Below, one piece after another: positions 1 to 7,233 of a stretch of DNA of 64,000 bases (the first letter of the stretch is position 1; every line of letters starts with the position of its first letter). The DNA lies in NCBI RefSeq assembly GCF_030124145.1, contig NZ_JASKMS010000013.1, positions 62,001 through 126,000 on the forward strand. Reading direction: 5' to 3'. The position numbers and the translations under genes were made by a program. A model generated the notes under the pieces. It ran no database searches. It was not told where the DNA came from and saw only the letters and a program-made list of their open reading frames with translations. This DNA comes from Streptomyces sp. 378 (GTDB lineage Bacteria; Actinomycetota; Actinomycetes; Streptomycetales; Streptomycetaceae).

Positions 1-54
1 CGCTGCGACGATCAGCGCGGCACGGGCGATCCTGCGGGTCAGGGGGAGGGACAT
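1..54 (-). CDS. N-terminus of exported or membrane protein (partial)
   Basis: Only the first 18 codons lie in the window; the gene runs off the left edge. The start is an ATG preceded on the minus strand by AAGGAG at a good distance. The visible peptide (MSLPLTRRIARAALIVAA) has a basic N-region followed by a hydrophobic stretch, as in a signal peptide or first membrane helix. A promoter-like element and a 16-bp palindrome lie upstream at 179-245, implying a leader of about 155 nt. The product cannot be identified from this fragment. Confidence 0.7.
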   Translation of the reverse strand, partial: MSLPLTRRIARAALIVAA

Positions 55-178
55 GGTGCTCCTTCGACGGGAGAGAACAGTGAGCTTCGTGAAGTGCCCG
101 GCCGGGTGGGGCAGTTGATCGACTGGCGGTGGATCACCCCGGCTCGGACGCAGTGACTACCGCTCGAAGCCCGCGAAG

Positions 179-194
179 GTTGCGGCGCCGCAAC
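179..194. promoter_or_regulatory. 16-bp perfect palindrome, operator candidate
   Basis: GTTGCGGCGCCGCAAC is a perfect palindrome about 20 to 30 nt downstream of the transcription start predicted from the promoter at 218-245. The position suits a repressor site or a leader hairpin. The binding factor is unknown. Confidence 0.4.
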
Positions 195-217
195 GTAAAG
201 AGTTGGCAATGTGTCGC

Positions 218-245
218 ATTATCGGCTGCGGATAAAAACGGTCAA
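218..245 (-). promoter_or_regulatory. HrdB-type promoter for the leftmost gene
   Basis: On the minus strand TTGACC (240-245) is followed after 16 nt by GATAAT (218-223), each matching five of six consensus bases. It points toward the ATG at 54 and sits in an A/T-rich patch unlike its surroundings. Confidence 0.55.
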
Positions 246-449
246 ATAGGCTGCTGCGGGAAACGCCGCCGAATCCTTCCAGCCCTGTGTTGCCAAGGGA
301 TTCCACGGTTTCCGGAGGAGGGTGCGAAAACCTGCGCACACCACCGCCGCCGAGCCGTGCGGCTAACCCCCACGGGTGAGCCCCCGCACCCCTGCGCGAG
401 CCAGTGCCGCGGCAGGCAACGTTCGCCCCGTCGCGACGCCCGGCACGCT

Positions 450-544
450 CCCCCGTTCTCGGCTTCGCTCGAACGGGAGGGGCCCCCACCGCCGCACCGC
501 GCGAAGGCCCAAGTAGCTCCGCTACGAGGGCTTCCACGCGGCAC
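450..544. repeat. Two adjacent inverted repeats
   Basis: The first (about 450-480) pairs CCCGTTC with GAACGGG around an 11-nt loop. The second (about 499-544) is a longer interrupted stem whose tip is GTAGCTCCGCTAC. They resemble dispersed extragenic palindromes of Streptomyces chromosomes and may act as a terminator for the gene at 602-1582. Confidence 0.45.
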
Positions 545-601
545 GCCGAGAGCACGCACCGAACGCTGCTCCTTCTCCCACGGAGATCCATCAGAAGGGG
601 C

Positions 602-1582
602 CTAGCCCATCGTGACGATACGGACCGCGTCCGCGTCCCGTTCCGCTCCCGCGGTGCCCTTCGCCGGGGAGTCCCGCCACTGGCTGGCGGTGTTCCCCGC
701 GACCCACTCGCGCCCCGCGTAGGTGACGCGCGCGATGTGCAGCTCGGAGGCGTGGGCCACCGCCCAGTGCGCCAGCTGCCAGCCGCGCCGGTCCGGGCTG
801 CGCCCGGTCGTCGAACCCGGGTCGGCGGTCACCGGCAGGGTCACCGTCCGCCCGCCGGTGCCGGCCGTACCGCTCGGGGACGGCGCCGGTCCCGCCGCCG
901 GCGAGCCGCCCACCTCGGCGCCGGCCGACGCCAGCACATCCCGCCCGAAGTCCCGCACCAGCGCGGCCCGCACCCCGTCCGGACCCGAGGCCCGGGTCGC
1001 GCCCGGGCGGCCTTCGCAGGTCAGCGTGGCCGCGGACTGCCCGGTGAGGGCCGCCGCGAGCAGCGCGGCGTCCGGCTCGTGCTTGGCGTAGGCCTGCGGG
1101 AAGCCGCTGCGCTGCACCCGCTGGGCGGCGACGGTGAGCGGCAGCCGGGTGTAGCCGGGCACCTTGACCAGGTGTTCGTAGAACTCGCGGGCCGAGTACG
1201 TCGGGTCCATGATCTCCTTCGGCGTCCCCCAGCCCTGCGAGGGCCGTTGCTGGAACAGGCCGAGGGAGTCCCGGTCGCCGTGGTCGATGTTGCGCAGCGC
1301 CGACTCCTGCAGCGCGGTCGCCAGCGCGATGGTCACGGCCCGCTCGGGCAGCCCGCGCGCGGTCCCCACGGCGGTGATCGTCGCGGCGTTCACCGCCTGC
1401 TCGGGGCTGAACTCGTACGACGCCCCGTCGCCCTTGCCGGAGACGACCTTGCAGCCCGGTCCGCCGGAGCCCCCGGTGACGTACTGCACGACGAGGTAAC
1501 CGGCGACCGCGAGCAGGACCACGAAGGCGGCTCCGCATCGGAAGAGGCGGCCACGACGTTTGGGAGAAGTCGGCTCTGGCAC
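602..1582 (-). CDS. Membrane-anchored lytic-transglycosylase-like protein
   Basis: Encodes 326 aa. Residues 1-10 are basic, followed by one hydrophobic helix (about 11-30, with AAFVVLLAVAGYLVVQYV), so the rest is probably extracellular. The middle (about 55-170) resembles the goose-lysozyme/SLT fold: ALQESALRN carries a likely catalytic Glu and is followed by SLGLFQQRPSQGWG. The C-terminal third is Ala/Pro/Gly-rich and then has a short conserved segment. Likely a peptidoglycan hydrolase, but the exact bond is unknown. The GTG start at 1582 is preferred because the hydrophobic helix follows directly and a TACCTT box lies 7 nt upstream, as in leaderless genes; longer in-frame starts would run into dapE. 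Divergent from dapE. Confidence 0.75.
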   Translation of the reverse strand: MPEPTSPKRRGRLFRCGAAFVVLLAVAGYLVVQYVTGGSGGPGCKVVSGKGDGASYEFSPEQAVNAATITAVGTARGLPERAVTIALATALQESALRNIDHGDRDSLGLFQQRPSQGWGTPKEIMDPTYSAREFYEHLVKVPGYTRLPLTVAAQRVQRSGFPQAYAKHEPDAALLAAALTGQSAATLTCEGRPGATRASGPDGVRAALVRDFGRDVLASAGAEVGGSPAAGPAPSPSGTAGTGGRTVTLPVTADPGSTTGRSPDRRGWQLAHWAVAHASELHIARVTYAGREWVAGNTASQWRDSPAKGTAGAERDADAVRIVTMG

Positions 1583-1589
1583 GCGGTAC

Positions 1590-1595
1590 AAGGTA
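1590..1595 (-). promoter_or_regulatory. -10 box of leaderless promoter (602-1582 gene)
   Basis: TACCTT on the minus strand ends 7 nt before the GTG at 1582, and there is no Shine-Dalgarno sequence. Confidence 0.4.
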
Positions 1596-1654
1596 CTGGA
1601 GAGTACGGAGTGGTATGAGCCGGGTGTGGACAGTGAGGCGACGGTCTGGCGCGT

Positions 1655-1660
1655 TAGGGT
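1655..1660 (+). promoter_or_regulatory. -10 box of leaderless promoter (dapE)
   Basis: TAGGGT ends 7 nt before the dapE ATG, so the transcript would begin at or next to the start codon. A TGGACA at 1627-1632 is a poor-distance -35. Confidence 0.5.
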
Positions 1661-1667
1661 CGACGGC

Positions 1668-2747
1668 ATGGCCGACACCTCGCTTGACCTCACGCTGGAC
1701 GCCGCGGAGCTGACCGCCCGGCTCGTCGACTTCCGTTCCGAGAGCGGCACCGAGAAGCCCCTCGCCGACGCCATCGAGACGGCGCTGCGCACGCTGCCCC
1801 ACCTGACGGTCGACCGGTACGGCAACAACGTCGTGGCCCGCACGAACCTGGGCCGCCCGGAGCGGGTGATCCTGGCCGGTCACATCGACACCGTGCCGAT
1901 CGCGGACAACGTCCCCTCCCGGCTCGACGAGGACGGCGTCCTGTGGGGCTGCGGCACCTGCGACATGAAGTCGGGCGTCGCCGTGCAGCTGCGCATCGCC
2001 GCCACGGTCCCGGCCCCCAACCGCGACCTCACCTTCGTCTTCTACGACAACGAGGAGGTCGCCGCGGAGCTGAACGGCCTCAAGCACGTCTCCGAGACGC
2101 GCCCCGAGTGGCTGGAGGGCGACTTCGCGGTCCTGCTCGAACCGTCGGACGGCCAGGTCGAGGGCGGCTGCCAGGGCACCCTGCGGGTGCTGCTGAAGAC
2201 CACGGGCGAGCGGGCCCACTCGGCGCGCGGCTGGATGGGCTCCAACGCGATCCACGCCGCGGCTCCGATCCTCGCCCGGCTGGCCTCCTACGAACCCCGC
2301 CGGCCGGTCATCGACGGCCTGGAGTACCGCGAGGGCCTGAACGCGGTCGGCATCGACGGGGGAGTGGCCGGCAACGTCATCCCCGACGCGTGCGTGGTCA
2401 CCGTCAACTTCCGCTACGCGCCCGACCGCACGCCCGAAGAGGCCGTCGCCCACGTCCGGGAGGTCTTCGCGGACTGCGGGGTCGAGGAGTTCGAGGTCGT
2501 CGACCACAGCGGCGCGGCGATGCCGGGCCTGTCCCACCCGGCGGCCAAGGCCTTCATCGAGGCGGTCGGCGGCACCCCCATGCCGAAGTACGGCTGGACG
2601 GACGTCTCCCGTTTCTCCGCGCTCGGCGTCCCGGCGGTCAACTACGGCCCCGGCAACCCCCACTTGGCGCACAAGCGGGACGAGCGCGTGGAGATCGCCA
2701 AGATCCTCGCGGGCGAGGGGCGCCTGAGGAACTGGCTGACCGCCTGA
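1668..2747 (+). CDS. dapE: Succinyl-diaminopimelate desuccinylase
   Basis: Encodes 359 aa, usual length for actinobacterial DapE. The M20-family enzyme hydrolyses N-succinyl-LL-diaminopimelate, giving LL-DAP for peptidoglycan and lysine. Metal-binding signatures are in order: GHIDTVP (about 66-72), WGCGTCDMKSG, the acidic DNEEV, and LEPSDGQ, with a C-terminal His region (NPHLAHKRDE). The RGWMGSNAIHAA segment belongs to the dimerisation domain. ATG 1668 is chosen over upstream in-frame codons because the alignment-like core begins there and a TAGGGT box abuts it without a ribosome site. In mycobacteria dapE heads the same neighbourhood (LOG protein, FolP2, TagI), which supports the call. Confidence 0.93.
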   Translation: MADTSLDLTLDAAELTARLVDFRSESGTEKPLADAIETALRTLPHLTVDRYGNNVVARTNLGRPERVILAGHIDTVPIADNVPSRLDEDGVLWGCGTCDMKSGVAVQLRIAATVPAPNRDLTFVFYDNEEVAAELNGLKHVSETRPEWLEGDFAVLLEPSDGQVEGGCQGTLRVLLKTTGERAHSARGWMGSNAIHAAAPILARLASYEPRRPVIDGLEYREGLNAVGIDGGVAGNVIPDACVVTVNFRYAPDRTPEEAVAHVREVFADCGVEEFEVVDHSGAAMPGLSHPAAKAFIEAVGGTPMPKYGWTDVSRFSALGVPAVNYGPGNPHLAHKRDERVEIAKILAGEGRLRNWLTA

Positions 2748-2865
2748 CCCGCCGGGACACCCTCGTGTTTACGGCGCTTCATCGCGGACATGCTCACGTC
2801 CCTCGTTCGTAACCCGCGTAGATCTACGCTGAGGTGGAAAGACAGGCACGACGGAGGGAGCGCAC

Positions 2866-3624
2866 ATGGCGACCGGCAACCCCGAGGGGAAGAAGCAGCC
2901 GCCGGACGAACAGCGCCTGGGTCCCGTCCTCCGGAGGCGGGATCAGGTGCAGGCCAGCACCACGGACCAGCGACTGCTGGACGAGCGTGCCCCCTCCGAC
3001 TGGGTCCACACCGACCCGTGGCGCGTGCTGCGCATCCAGTCGGAGTTCATCGAGGGCTTCGGCGCGCTGGCCGAACTCCCGCCCGCGATCAGCGTGTTCG
3101 GCTCGGCCCGGACCCCGGCGGACTCACCCGAGTACGAGGCGGGCGTCCGGCTGGGCCGGGGCCTGGTGGACGCGGGCTTCGCCGTCATCACGGGCGGCGG
3201 CCCGGGCGCGATGGAGGCGGCCAACAAGGGTGCCCTGGAGGCGAAGGGCATCTCGGTCGGCCTCGGCATCGAGCTGCCGTTCGAGCAGGGGCTCAACCCG
3301 TACGTCGACATCGGCCTCAACTTCCGCTACTTCTTCGTGCGGAAGATGATGTTCGTCAAGTACGCCCAGGGCTTCGTCGTCCTGCCCGGCGGTCTCGGCA
3401 CCCTCGACGAACTCTTCGAGGCCCTCACCCTCGTCCAGACCCAGAAGGTCACGCGCTTCCCGATCGTCCTGTTCGGCAGCGACTACTGGGGCGGCCTGGT
3501 CGACTGGCTCCGCGGCACGGTGATCGCCCAGGGCAAGGCGGCGGACAAGGACCTGCTGCTGTTCCACGTGACCGACGACGTGGACGAGGCGGTGGCCCTG
3601 GTGTCCAAGGAAGCCGGCCGCTGA
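2866..3624 (+). CDS. LOG-family (TIGR00730) nucleotide phosphoribohydrolase-like protein
   Basis: Encodes 252 aa in a Rossmann-like fold. Key motifs are SVFGSART, TGGGPGAMEAANKGA and PGGLGTLDELFE; the last is the PGGxGTxxE signature of the family once annotated as lysine decarboxylase. Known members release the free base from cytokinin-type nucleoside monophosphates or hydrolyse other NMPs. The family also includes proteins whose true substrate is unknown, so I do not assign one. ATG 2866 follows GGAGGGAG. It lies 118 nt downstream of dapE in the same direction and converges on folP2 across a G-rich hairpin. The N-terminal 60 residues are a charged extension. Confidence 0.88.
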   Translation: MATGNPEGKKQPPDEQRLGPVLRRRDQVQASTTDQRLLDERAPSDWVHTDPWRVLRIQSEFIEGFGALAELPPAISVFGSARTPADSPEYEAGVRLGRGLVDAGFAVITGGGPGAMEAANKGALEAKGISVGLGIELPFEQGLNPYVDIGLNFRYFFVRKMMFVKYAQGFVVLPGGLGTLDELFEALTLVQTQKVTRFPIVLFGSDYWGGLVDWLRGTVIAQGKAADKDLLLFHVTDDVDEAVALVSKEAGR

Positions 3625-3679
3625 GGCCTTCGAGCCCGGCCTCGGGTCCGGGTGCGTCGCGGTGAGGTGAGGGCACAGG

Positions 3680-3707
3680 CCGGGGGGCCGGGGGCGAAGC
3701 CCCCCGG
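3680..3707. terminator. Bidirectional hairpin between LOG gene and folP2
   Basis: CCGGGGGGC pairs with GCCCCCCGG (9 bp) around a 10-nt loop between two converging genes. There is no T-run, as is usual in Streptomyces. Confidence 0.5.
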
Positions 3708-3715
3708 TGCTCCGG

Positions 3716-4576
3716 CTAGGCCAGCCCGCGACGGGCGACGGCAGGGCTCCGATGCCCCGCGATCGCCGAGACCATCTCCAGCACCTGCCGGGTCTCGGCG
3801 ACCTCGTGCACCCGGTACACCCGCGCCCCCAGCCACGCGGACACCGCCGTGGCCGCCAGCGTCCCCACGACCCGCTCCTTCACCGGCCGGTCCAGCGTCT
3901 CCCCGACGAAGTCCTTGTTGGACAGCGACACCAGCACCGGCCACCCCGTGGCGACCATCTCGTCCAGCCTCCGCGTCGCCTCCAGGCTGTGCCGTGTGTT
4001 CTTCCCGAAGTCATGGCCCGGGTCGATCATGATCGACTCCCGCGGCACCCCGAGCGCCAGCGCCCGCTCGGCCAGCCCGACCGTGACGTCGAGGATGTCC
4101 GCCATGACGTCGTCGTACTCGATCCGGTGCGGCCGTGTCCGCGGCTGCGCCCCGCCGGCGTGCGTGCACACCAGCCCCACCCGGTATCGCGCGGCGACCT
4201 CCGCCAGGCCCGGGTCGACACCGCCCCACGCGTCGTTCAGCAGATCGGCCCCGGCCTCGCACACGGCCCGGCCGACCTCGGCCCGCCAGGTGTCCACGCT
4301 GATGATCACGTCCGGGAAGCGCCGCCGCACCTCCGCCACGAACCCGACCGTCCGCCGGGCCTCCTCCTCGGCCGTGACCTCCTCGCCCGGCCCGGCCTTG
4401 ACCCCGCCGATGTCGATGATCGCGGCGCCCTCGGCCACGGCCCGCTCCACGCGGGCCAGGGCCGGCTCGTCGCGGAAGGTGGCGCCCCGGTCGTAGAAGG
4501 AGTCCGGGGTCCGGTTCACGATCGCCATGATCACCGGCTCGTGCGTCCCGAATTCCCGCTTGCCCAGCCTGAGCAT
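3716..4576 (-). CDS. folP2: FolP2-type dihydropteroate synthase homologue
   Basis: Encodes 286 aa with the DHPS TIM-barrel plan: IMAIVNRTPDSF, ISVDTW, IDPGHDFGKN and RVHEV are recognisable. Several residues needed in true DHPS are changed. The STRPG pterin/pABA loop reads VKAGPG, the SRK motif reads SNK, the MH motif reads TH, and RVHD reads RVHE. These are the features I recall for mycobacterial FolP2, which is not thought to make dihydropteroate. It also lies beside a LOG-family gene and tag as in mycobacteria. A specialised or non-folate role is therefore likelier than folate synthesis. ATG 4576 follows AGGAAAGG. A TAGGGT box on the minus strand (4621-4626) could be its -10. Confidence 0.85.
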   Translation of the reverse strand: MLRLGKREFGTHEPVIMAIVNRTPDSFYDRGATFRDEPALARVERAVAEGAAIIDIGGVKAGPGEEVTAEEEARRTVGFVAEVRRRFPDVIISVDTWRAEVGRAVCEAGADLLNDAWGGVDPGLAEVAARYRVGLVCTHAGGAQPRTRPHRIEYDDVMADILDVTVGLAERALALGVPRESIMIDPGHDFGKNTRHSLEATRRLDEMVATGWPVLVSLSNKDFVGETLDRPVKERVVGTLAATAVSAWLGARVYRVHEVAETRQVLEMVSAIAGHRSPAVARRGLA

Positions 4577-4720
4577 CCCCTGTGACCTTTCCTGGTACAT
4601 CCCGTCTGCCGCCGCCTGCGACCCTAACCGCCGGACTCGCATGGCACGATCGGAGCCTGACAACATCCGACTCGGCGGACTTCCGAAGAGTCCGATCCAT
4701 CCGACCGTGGGGGCCCCGCG

Positions 4721-5110
4721 ATGGTTATGTTCCTGTTCCTGGTCGTCGCGCTCGCCGTCGTGGTCGGCGCGGTGACGCTCGCCGTGGTGGGCGGCGGCGA
4801 CAACGGCCCGCTGCCGGAGGCCTCCCCGGAGCGGCTGCGCGACCCGCTGCCCCCGGACCGCCCGGTCGACCGCGTGGACGTGGAGGGGCTGCGTTTCCCG
4901 CTCGCCGCCCGCGGCTACCGCATGGCGGACGTGGACGACGCGCTGAGCCGCCTGGGCGCCGAGCTCGCCGAGCGCGACGCCCGCATCGCCGACCTGGAGT
5001 CCGCCCTGGCCGGCGCCCGGTCGGCCCCGGGCCACGGGCCGGGGCGCGCGGCCGGGGAGAACCACGTGTCCATGGACAAGCCCGCTCCCCGGCCGGAGGA
5101 CCGGCCGTGA
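4721..5110 (+). CDS. DivIVA-domain-like membrane protein
   Basis: Encodes 129 aa. An N-terminal hydrophobic helix (about 3-24) is followed by a short linker. Residues 49-95 contain GLRFPLAARGYRMADVDDAL, the GYRxxDVD pattern of DivIVA/SepF-type N-domains. A heptad-like stretch (LSRLGAELAERDARIADLE) could be a coiled coil. It is probably a single-pass membrane protein connected to cell-envelope growth; the corresponding mycobacterial locus also has such a gene. The stop TGA overlaps the GTG of tag (GTGA), so the two are translationally coupled. A nearby ATG at 4727 is an alternative start. Confidence 0.75.
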   Translation: MVMFLFLVVALAVVVGAVTLAVVGGGDNGPLPEASPERLRDPLPPDRPVDRVDVEGLRFPLAARGYRMADVDDALSRLGAELAERDARIADLESALAGARSAPGHGPGRAAGENHVSMDKPAPRPEDRP

Positions 5111-5745
5111 GCGACGGCGCCGCCCTGGCCGGCCCGGACGGCGCGCTGCGCTGCCCCTGGGCCCTGTCCGCCCCGGAGTACGTGGCGTACCACGACGAGG
5201 AGTGGGGCCGCCCGGTCCACGGTGACGACGCGTTCTTCGAGCGGCTCAGCCTGGAGGCCTTCCAGTCCGGCCTGTCCTGGATCACCATCCTGCGCCGCCG
5301 CCCCGGCTTCCGGGCCGCCTTCGCCGACTTCAAGATCGCCTCGGTGGCCGCCTTCACCGACGAGGACCGCGAGCGACTCCTGGCCGACACCGGCATCATC
5401 CGCAACCGCGCCAAGATCGACGCCACCCTCGCCAACGCCCGAACGCTGACCGAGTGGTCCCCCGGCGAACTGGACGACCTGATCTGGTCCCACGCCCCGG
5501 ACCCGGCCGCCCGTCCGGCCCCGCGGACCCTCTCGGACGTCCCGCCCGTCACCCCCGAGTCGACGGCCCTGTCCAAGGTGCTCAAGAAGCGGGGCCTGCG
5601 TTTCGTGGGGCCGACGACGGCGTACGCCCTGATGCAGGCGGGCGGTCTGGTGGACGACCACCTGGAGGCATGCGTGGCGCGAAGCACCCCCGTAGGGGGC
5701 GCCCCCGGCTCTACCGGCCCAGATACTTCGGCTTCTCCTTGTTGA
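5107..5745 (+). CDS. tag: DNA-3-methyladenine glycosylase I
   Basis: Encodes 212 aa. TagI removes 3-methyladenine from alkylated DNA to start base excision repair. The family pattern is clear: RCPWALS, YHDEEWGRPVHGDD, LEAFQSGLSWITILRRR, GIIRNRAKIDATLANA, KKRGLRFVGPT and YALMQAGGLVDDHLEAC. The Zn ligands expected from E. coli Tag are present (Cys in CPW, His in YHD, His and Cys in DHLEAC). The GTG start overlaps the previous stop. The last ~22 residues after EAC are low-complexity, encoded by a sequence containing a CCCCC-GTA-GGGGG hairpin, and extend 35 bp into the converging enoyl-CoA hydratase gene. This tail looks acquired or a lost stop codon. Confidence 0.92.
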   Translation: MSDGAALAGPDGALRCPWALSAPEYVAYHDEEWGRPVHGDDAFFERLSLEAFQSGLSWITILRRRPGFRAAFADFKIASVAAFTDEDRERLLADTGIIRNRAKIDATLANARTLTEWSPGELDDLIWSHAPDPAARPAPRTLSDVPPVTPESTALSKVLKKRGLRFVGPTTAYALMQAGGLVDDHLEACVARSTPVGGAPGSTGPDTSASPC

Positions 5746-6514
5746 CGAAGGCCTGCACCGCGATCGCGTGGTCCTCGGAGGAACCGGCCCGGGTTTGCAG
5801 CTCGTCCTCCTTCTCCAGGGCCTCCTCCAGGGAGTGCGTCAGCCCGTACGCCACCGACTCCTTCAGCGCCGCGTACGCCACCGTCGGCCCCTCGGCCAGC
5901 GCCCGCGCCACCTTCTCGGCCTCCGCCCGCAGCTCACCGGCCGGCACCAGCCGGTTGGCGACACCCAGCTCGTACGCCTCCTGCGCACTGATGCTGCGCG
6001 GGAAGAGCAGCAGGTCAGCGGCCCGCCCCGGGCCGACAACCCGCGGCAGCGTCCAGGAGATCCCCGAGTCGGCGGTCAGCGCGACCCCGGCGAACGAGGT
6101 GTTGAACGCGGCCGTGTCCGCCACGATCCGGTAGTCCGCGGCGAGCGCGAAGCCGAAGCCCGCCCCGGCCGCCACCCCGTTCACGGCGGCGACGACCGGC
6201 TTCGCCGCCCCGGCCAGCGCCCGCACGATCGGGTTGTAGTGCTCCCGCACCGTGCTCATGGTCTGCCCCGACCCCGTCTCCCGGTCCTGGACCAGCAGCC
6301 CGATGTGCTCCTTGAGGTCCTGCCCGACGCAGAACGCCCGGTCACCGGCGGCGGTCAGCAGCACCGCCCGCACGGCCACGTCGTCCGCCGCGGACCGGAC
6401 CGCCTCCCGCAGGGCGACCTTGGCCTCCACGTTCAGCGCGTTCATCGCCTCCGGGCGGTTCAGCGTGATCGTCGCGAGTCCGTCGCTCACCTCGTAGAGC
6501 ACGGTGTCGGTCAT
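5711..6514 (-). CDS. Enoyl-CoA hydratase/isomerase family protein
   Basis: Encodes 267 aa of the crotonase superfamily, resembling PaaG-type members. The oxyanion-hole segments are visible: AGDRAFCVGQDLKEH (about 57-71) and NGVAAGAGFGFALAADYRI (about 113-131). It likely acts on an unsaturated acyl-CoA in fatty-acid or aromatic-acid breakdown, but the substrate cannot be told from sequence. ATG 6514 is preceded by GGAGGGG. An 18-bp perfect palindrome at 6544-6561 lies in its leader and is probably an operator. The 3' end overlaps tag by 35 bp in convergent orientation. Confidence 0.88.
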   Translation of the reverse strand: MTDTVLYEVSDGLATITLNRPEAMNALNVEAKVALREAVRSAADDVAVRAVLLTAAGDRAFCVGQDLKEHIGLLVQDRETGSGQTMSTVREHYNPIVRALAGAAKPVVAAVNGVAAGAGFGFALAADYRIVADTAAFNTSFAGVALTADSGISWTLPRVVGPGRAADLLLFPRSISAQEAYELGVANRLVPAGELRAEAEKVARALAEGPTVAYAALKESVAYGLTHSLEEALEKEDELQTRAGSSEDHAIAVQAFVNKEKPKYLGR

Positions 6515-6543
6515 GGCGTATCCCCTCCGGTCGCGGATCGGAG

Positions 6544-6561
6544 ACGTACCGGCCGGTACGT
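6544..6561. promoter_or_regulatory. 18-bp perfect palindrome, TetR-type operator candidate
   Basis: ACGTACCGGCCGGTACGT is perfectly symmetric and lies 30 bp upstream of the enoyl-CoA hydratase ATG. The TACCGGCCGGTA core resembles TetR-family operators that respond to acyl-CoA-type ligands. No regulator gene is adjacent. Confidence 0.5.
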
Positions 6562-6747
6562 CCCGGGTCTGCAGGACAGCATGACGGAGATCACCGACGC
6601 CGAACCGGACCGGACGTGTGACCTGCGTCAAAGAATTCTCGCCCGGATTCGTTCGGCGGATGTGTGTGCGGGGGCGGAGTATCGCAGCCTCATCGCCGAA
6701 TTGAGTGGTTTTGCTCGCGTGCGTTGCCCAAGCGATGCCGACTGATG

Positions 6748-6778
6748 TTGGTCATCGGGTCCTGAGATGCGGGATAAT
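6748..6778 (+). promoter_or_regulatory. Promoter candidate for DUF3117 gene
   Basis: TTGGTC (6748-6753) and GATAAT (6773-6778) are separated by 19 nt. The -10 is strong; the spacing is slightly long. Confidence 0.45.
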
Positions 6779-6898
6779 GGCCTGGAAGCAATGTGTTCGA
6801 TGCCGGTGACGCGTGTCCTGCCACAAGGACCGTACGTGTGCCCTTCTTCAGGGCCGTCGGCTTTGACGATGAGCTGGGTTTCAGGAAGGGGAACGAGC

Positions 6899-7066
6899 AT
6901 GGCGGCCATGAAGCCGCGAACGGGTGATGGCCCGCTCGAGGTGACCAAGGAGGGGCGGGGCATCGTCATGCGCGTTCCGCTCGAAGGCGGCGGTCGGCTC
7001 GTCGTCGAGCTGACCCCTGACGAGGCCGACGCGCTCGGCGACGCCCTCAAGAAGGTCGTCGGCTGA
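6899..7066 (+). CDS. DUF3117 small conserved protein
   Basis: Encodes 55 aa beginning MAAMKPRTGDGPLEVTKEGR and ending in an acidic helix with DEADALGDALKKVVG. This is the actinobacteria-wide DUF3117 family (M. tuberculosis Rv1211-like as I recall), of unknown function. ATG 6899 has AGGAAGGGG upstream. It follows tag in both mycobacteria and here, separated only by the minus-strand hydratase. It is monocistronic: a strong hairpin terminator follows 27 nt after the stop. Confidence 0.88.
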   Translation: MAAMKPRTGDGPLEVTKEGRGIVMRVPLEGGGRLVVELTPDEADALGDALKKVVG

Positions 7067-7093
7067 CGCGCAAGCGACCATACCCCTTCGGTT

Positions 7094-7130
7094 GCCCCGG
7101 CATCACATGTGGTGCCGGGGCGGCTGTTTT
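7094..7130 (+). terminator. Intrinsic terminator after DUF3117 gene
   Basis: GCCCCGGCATCACA pairs with TGTGGTGCCGGGGC, almost loop-free, and is followed by GGCTGTTTT. The T-run makes it one of the clearest terminators in the window. Confidence 0.75.
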
Positions 7131-7186
7131 CCACCCCTGACACTCGCCTGCCCGGCTCCCGCCGCCCCTGGCGCGCGACCAGGCCA

Positions 7187-7233
7187 GGGCCTGTCGTTCG
7201 GATCAGGCCCGCCGGGAGGTACGGACAGGCCCT
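7187..7233 (-). terminator. Inverted repeat at end of O-methyltransferase gene
   Basis: AGGGCCTGTC and GACAGGCCCT form 10-bp arms about 28 nt apart, ending exactly at the stop of the minus-strand methyltransferase. Confidence 0.4.

Larger units (their letters stand above)
55..601. other. Intergenic region with promoter, palindrome and two long hairpins
   Basis: No convincing gene; the ORFs here lack ribosome sites and family features. The part near 200-250 is unusually A/T-rich and holds a minus-strand promoter candidate. The 450-544 part carries two long inverted repeats, possibly ending transcription of the minus-strand gene at 602-1582. Confidence 0.6.
6515..6898. other. Divergent intergenic region
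   Basis: Holds the palindrome at 6544-6561 (serving the minus-strand hydratase) and the plus-strand promoter candidate at 6748-6778 for the DUF3117 gene, with a transcribed leader of about 115 nt. No gene was found. Confidence 0.6.

Noticed and set aside
129..605. Open frames on both strands in the left intergenic region
   Set aside because: Arg/Pro-rich shadow composition, no ribosome sites, and they cross the hairpins and the promoter.
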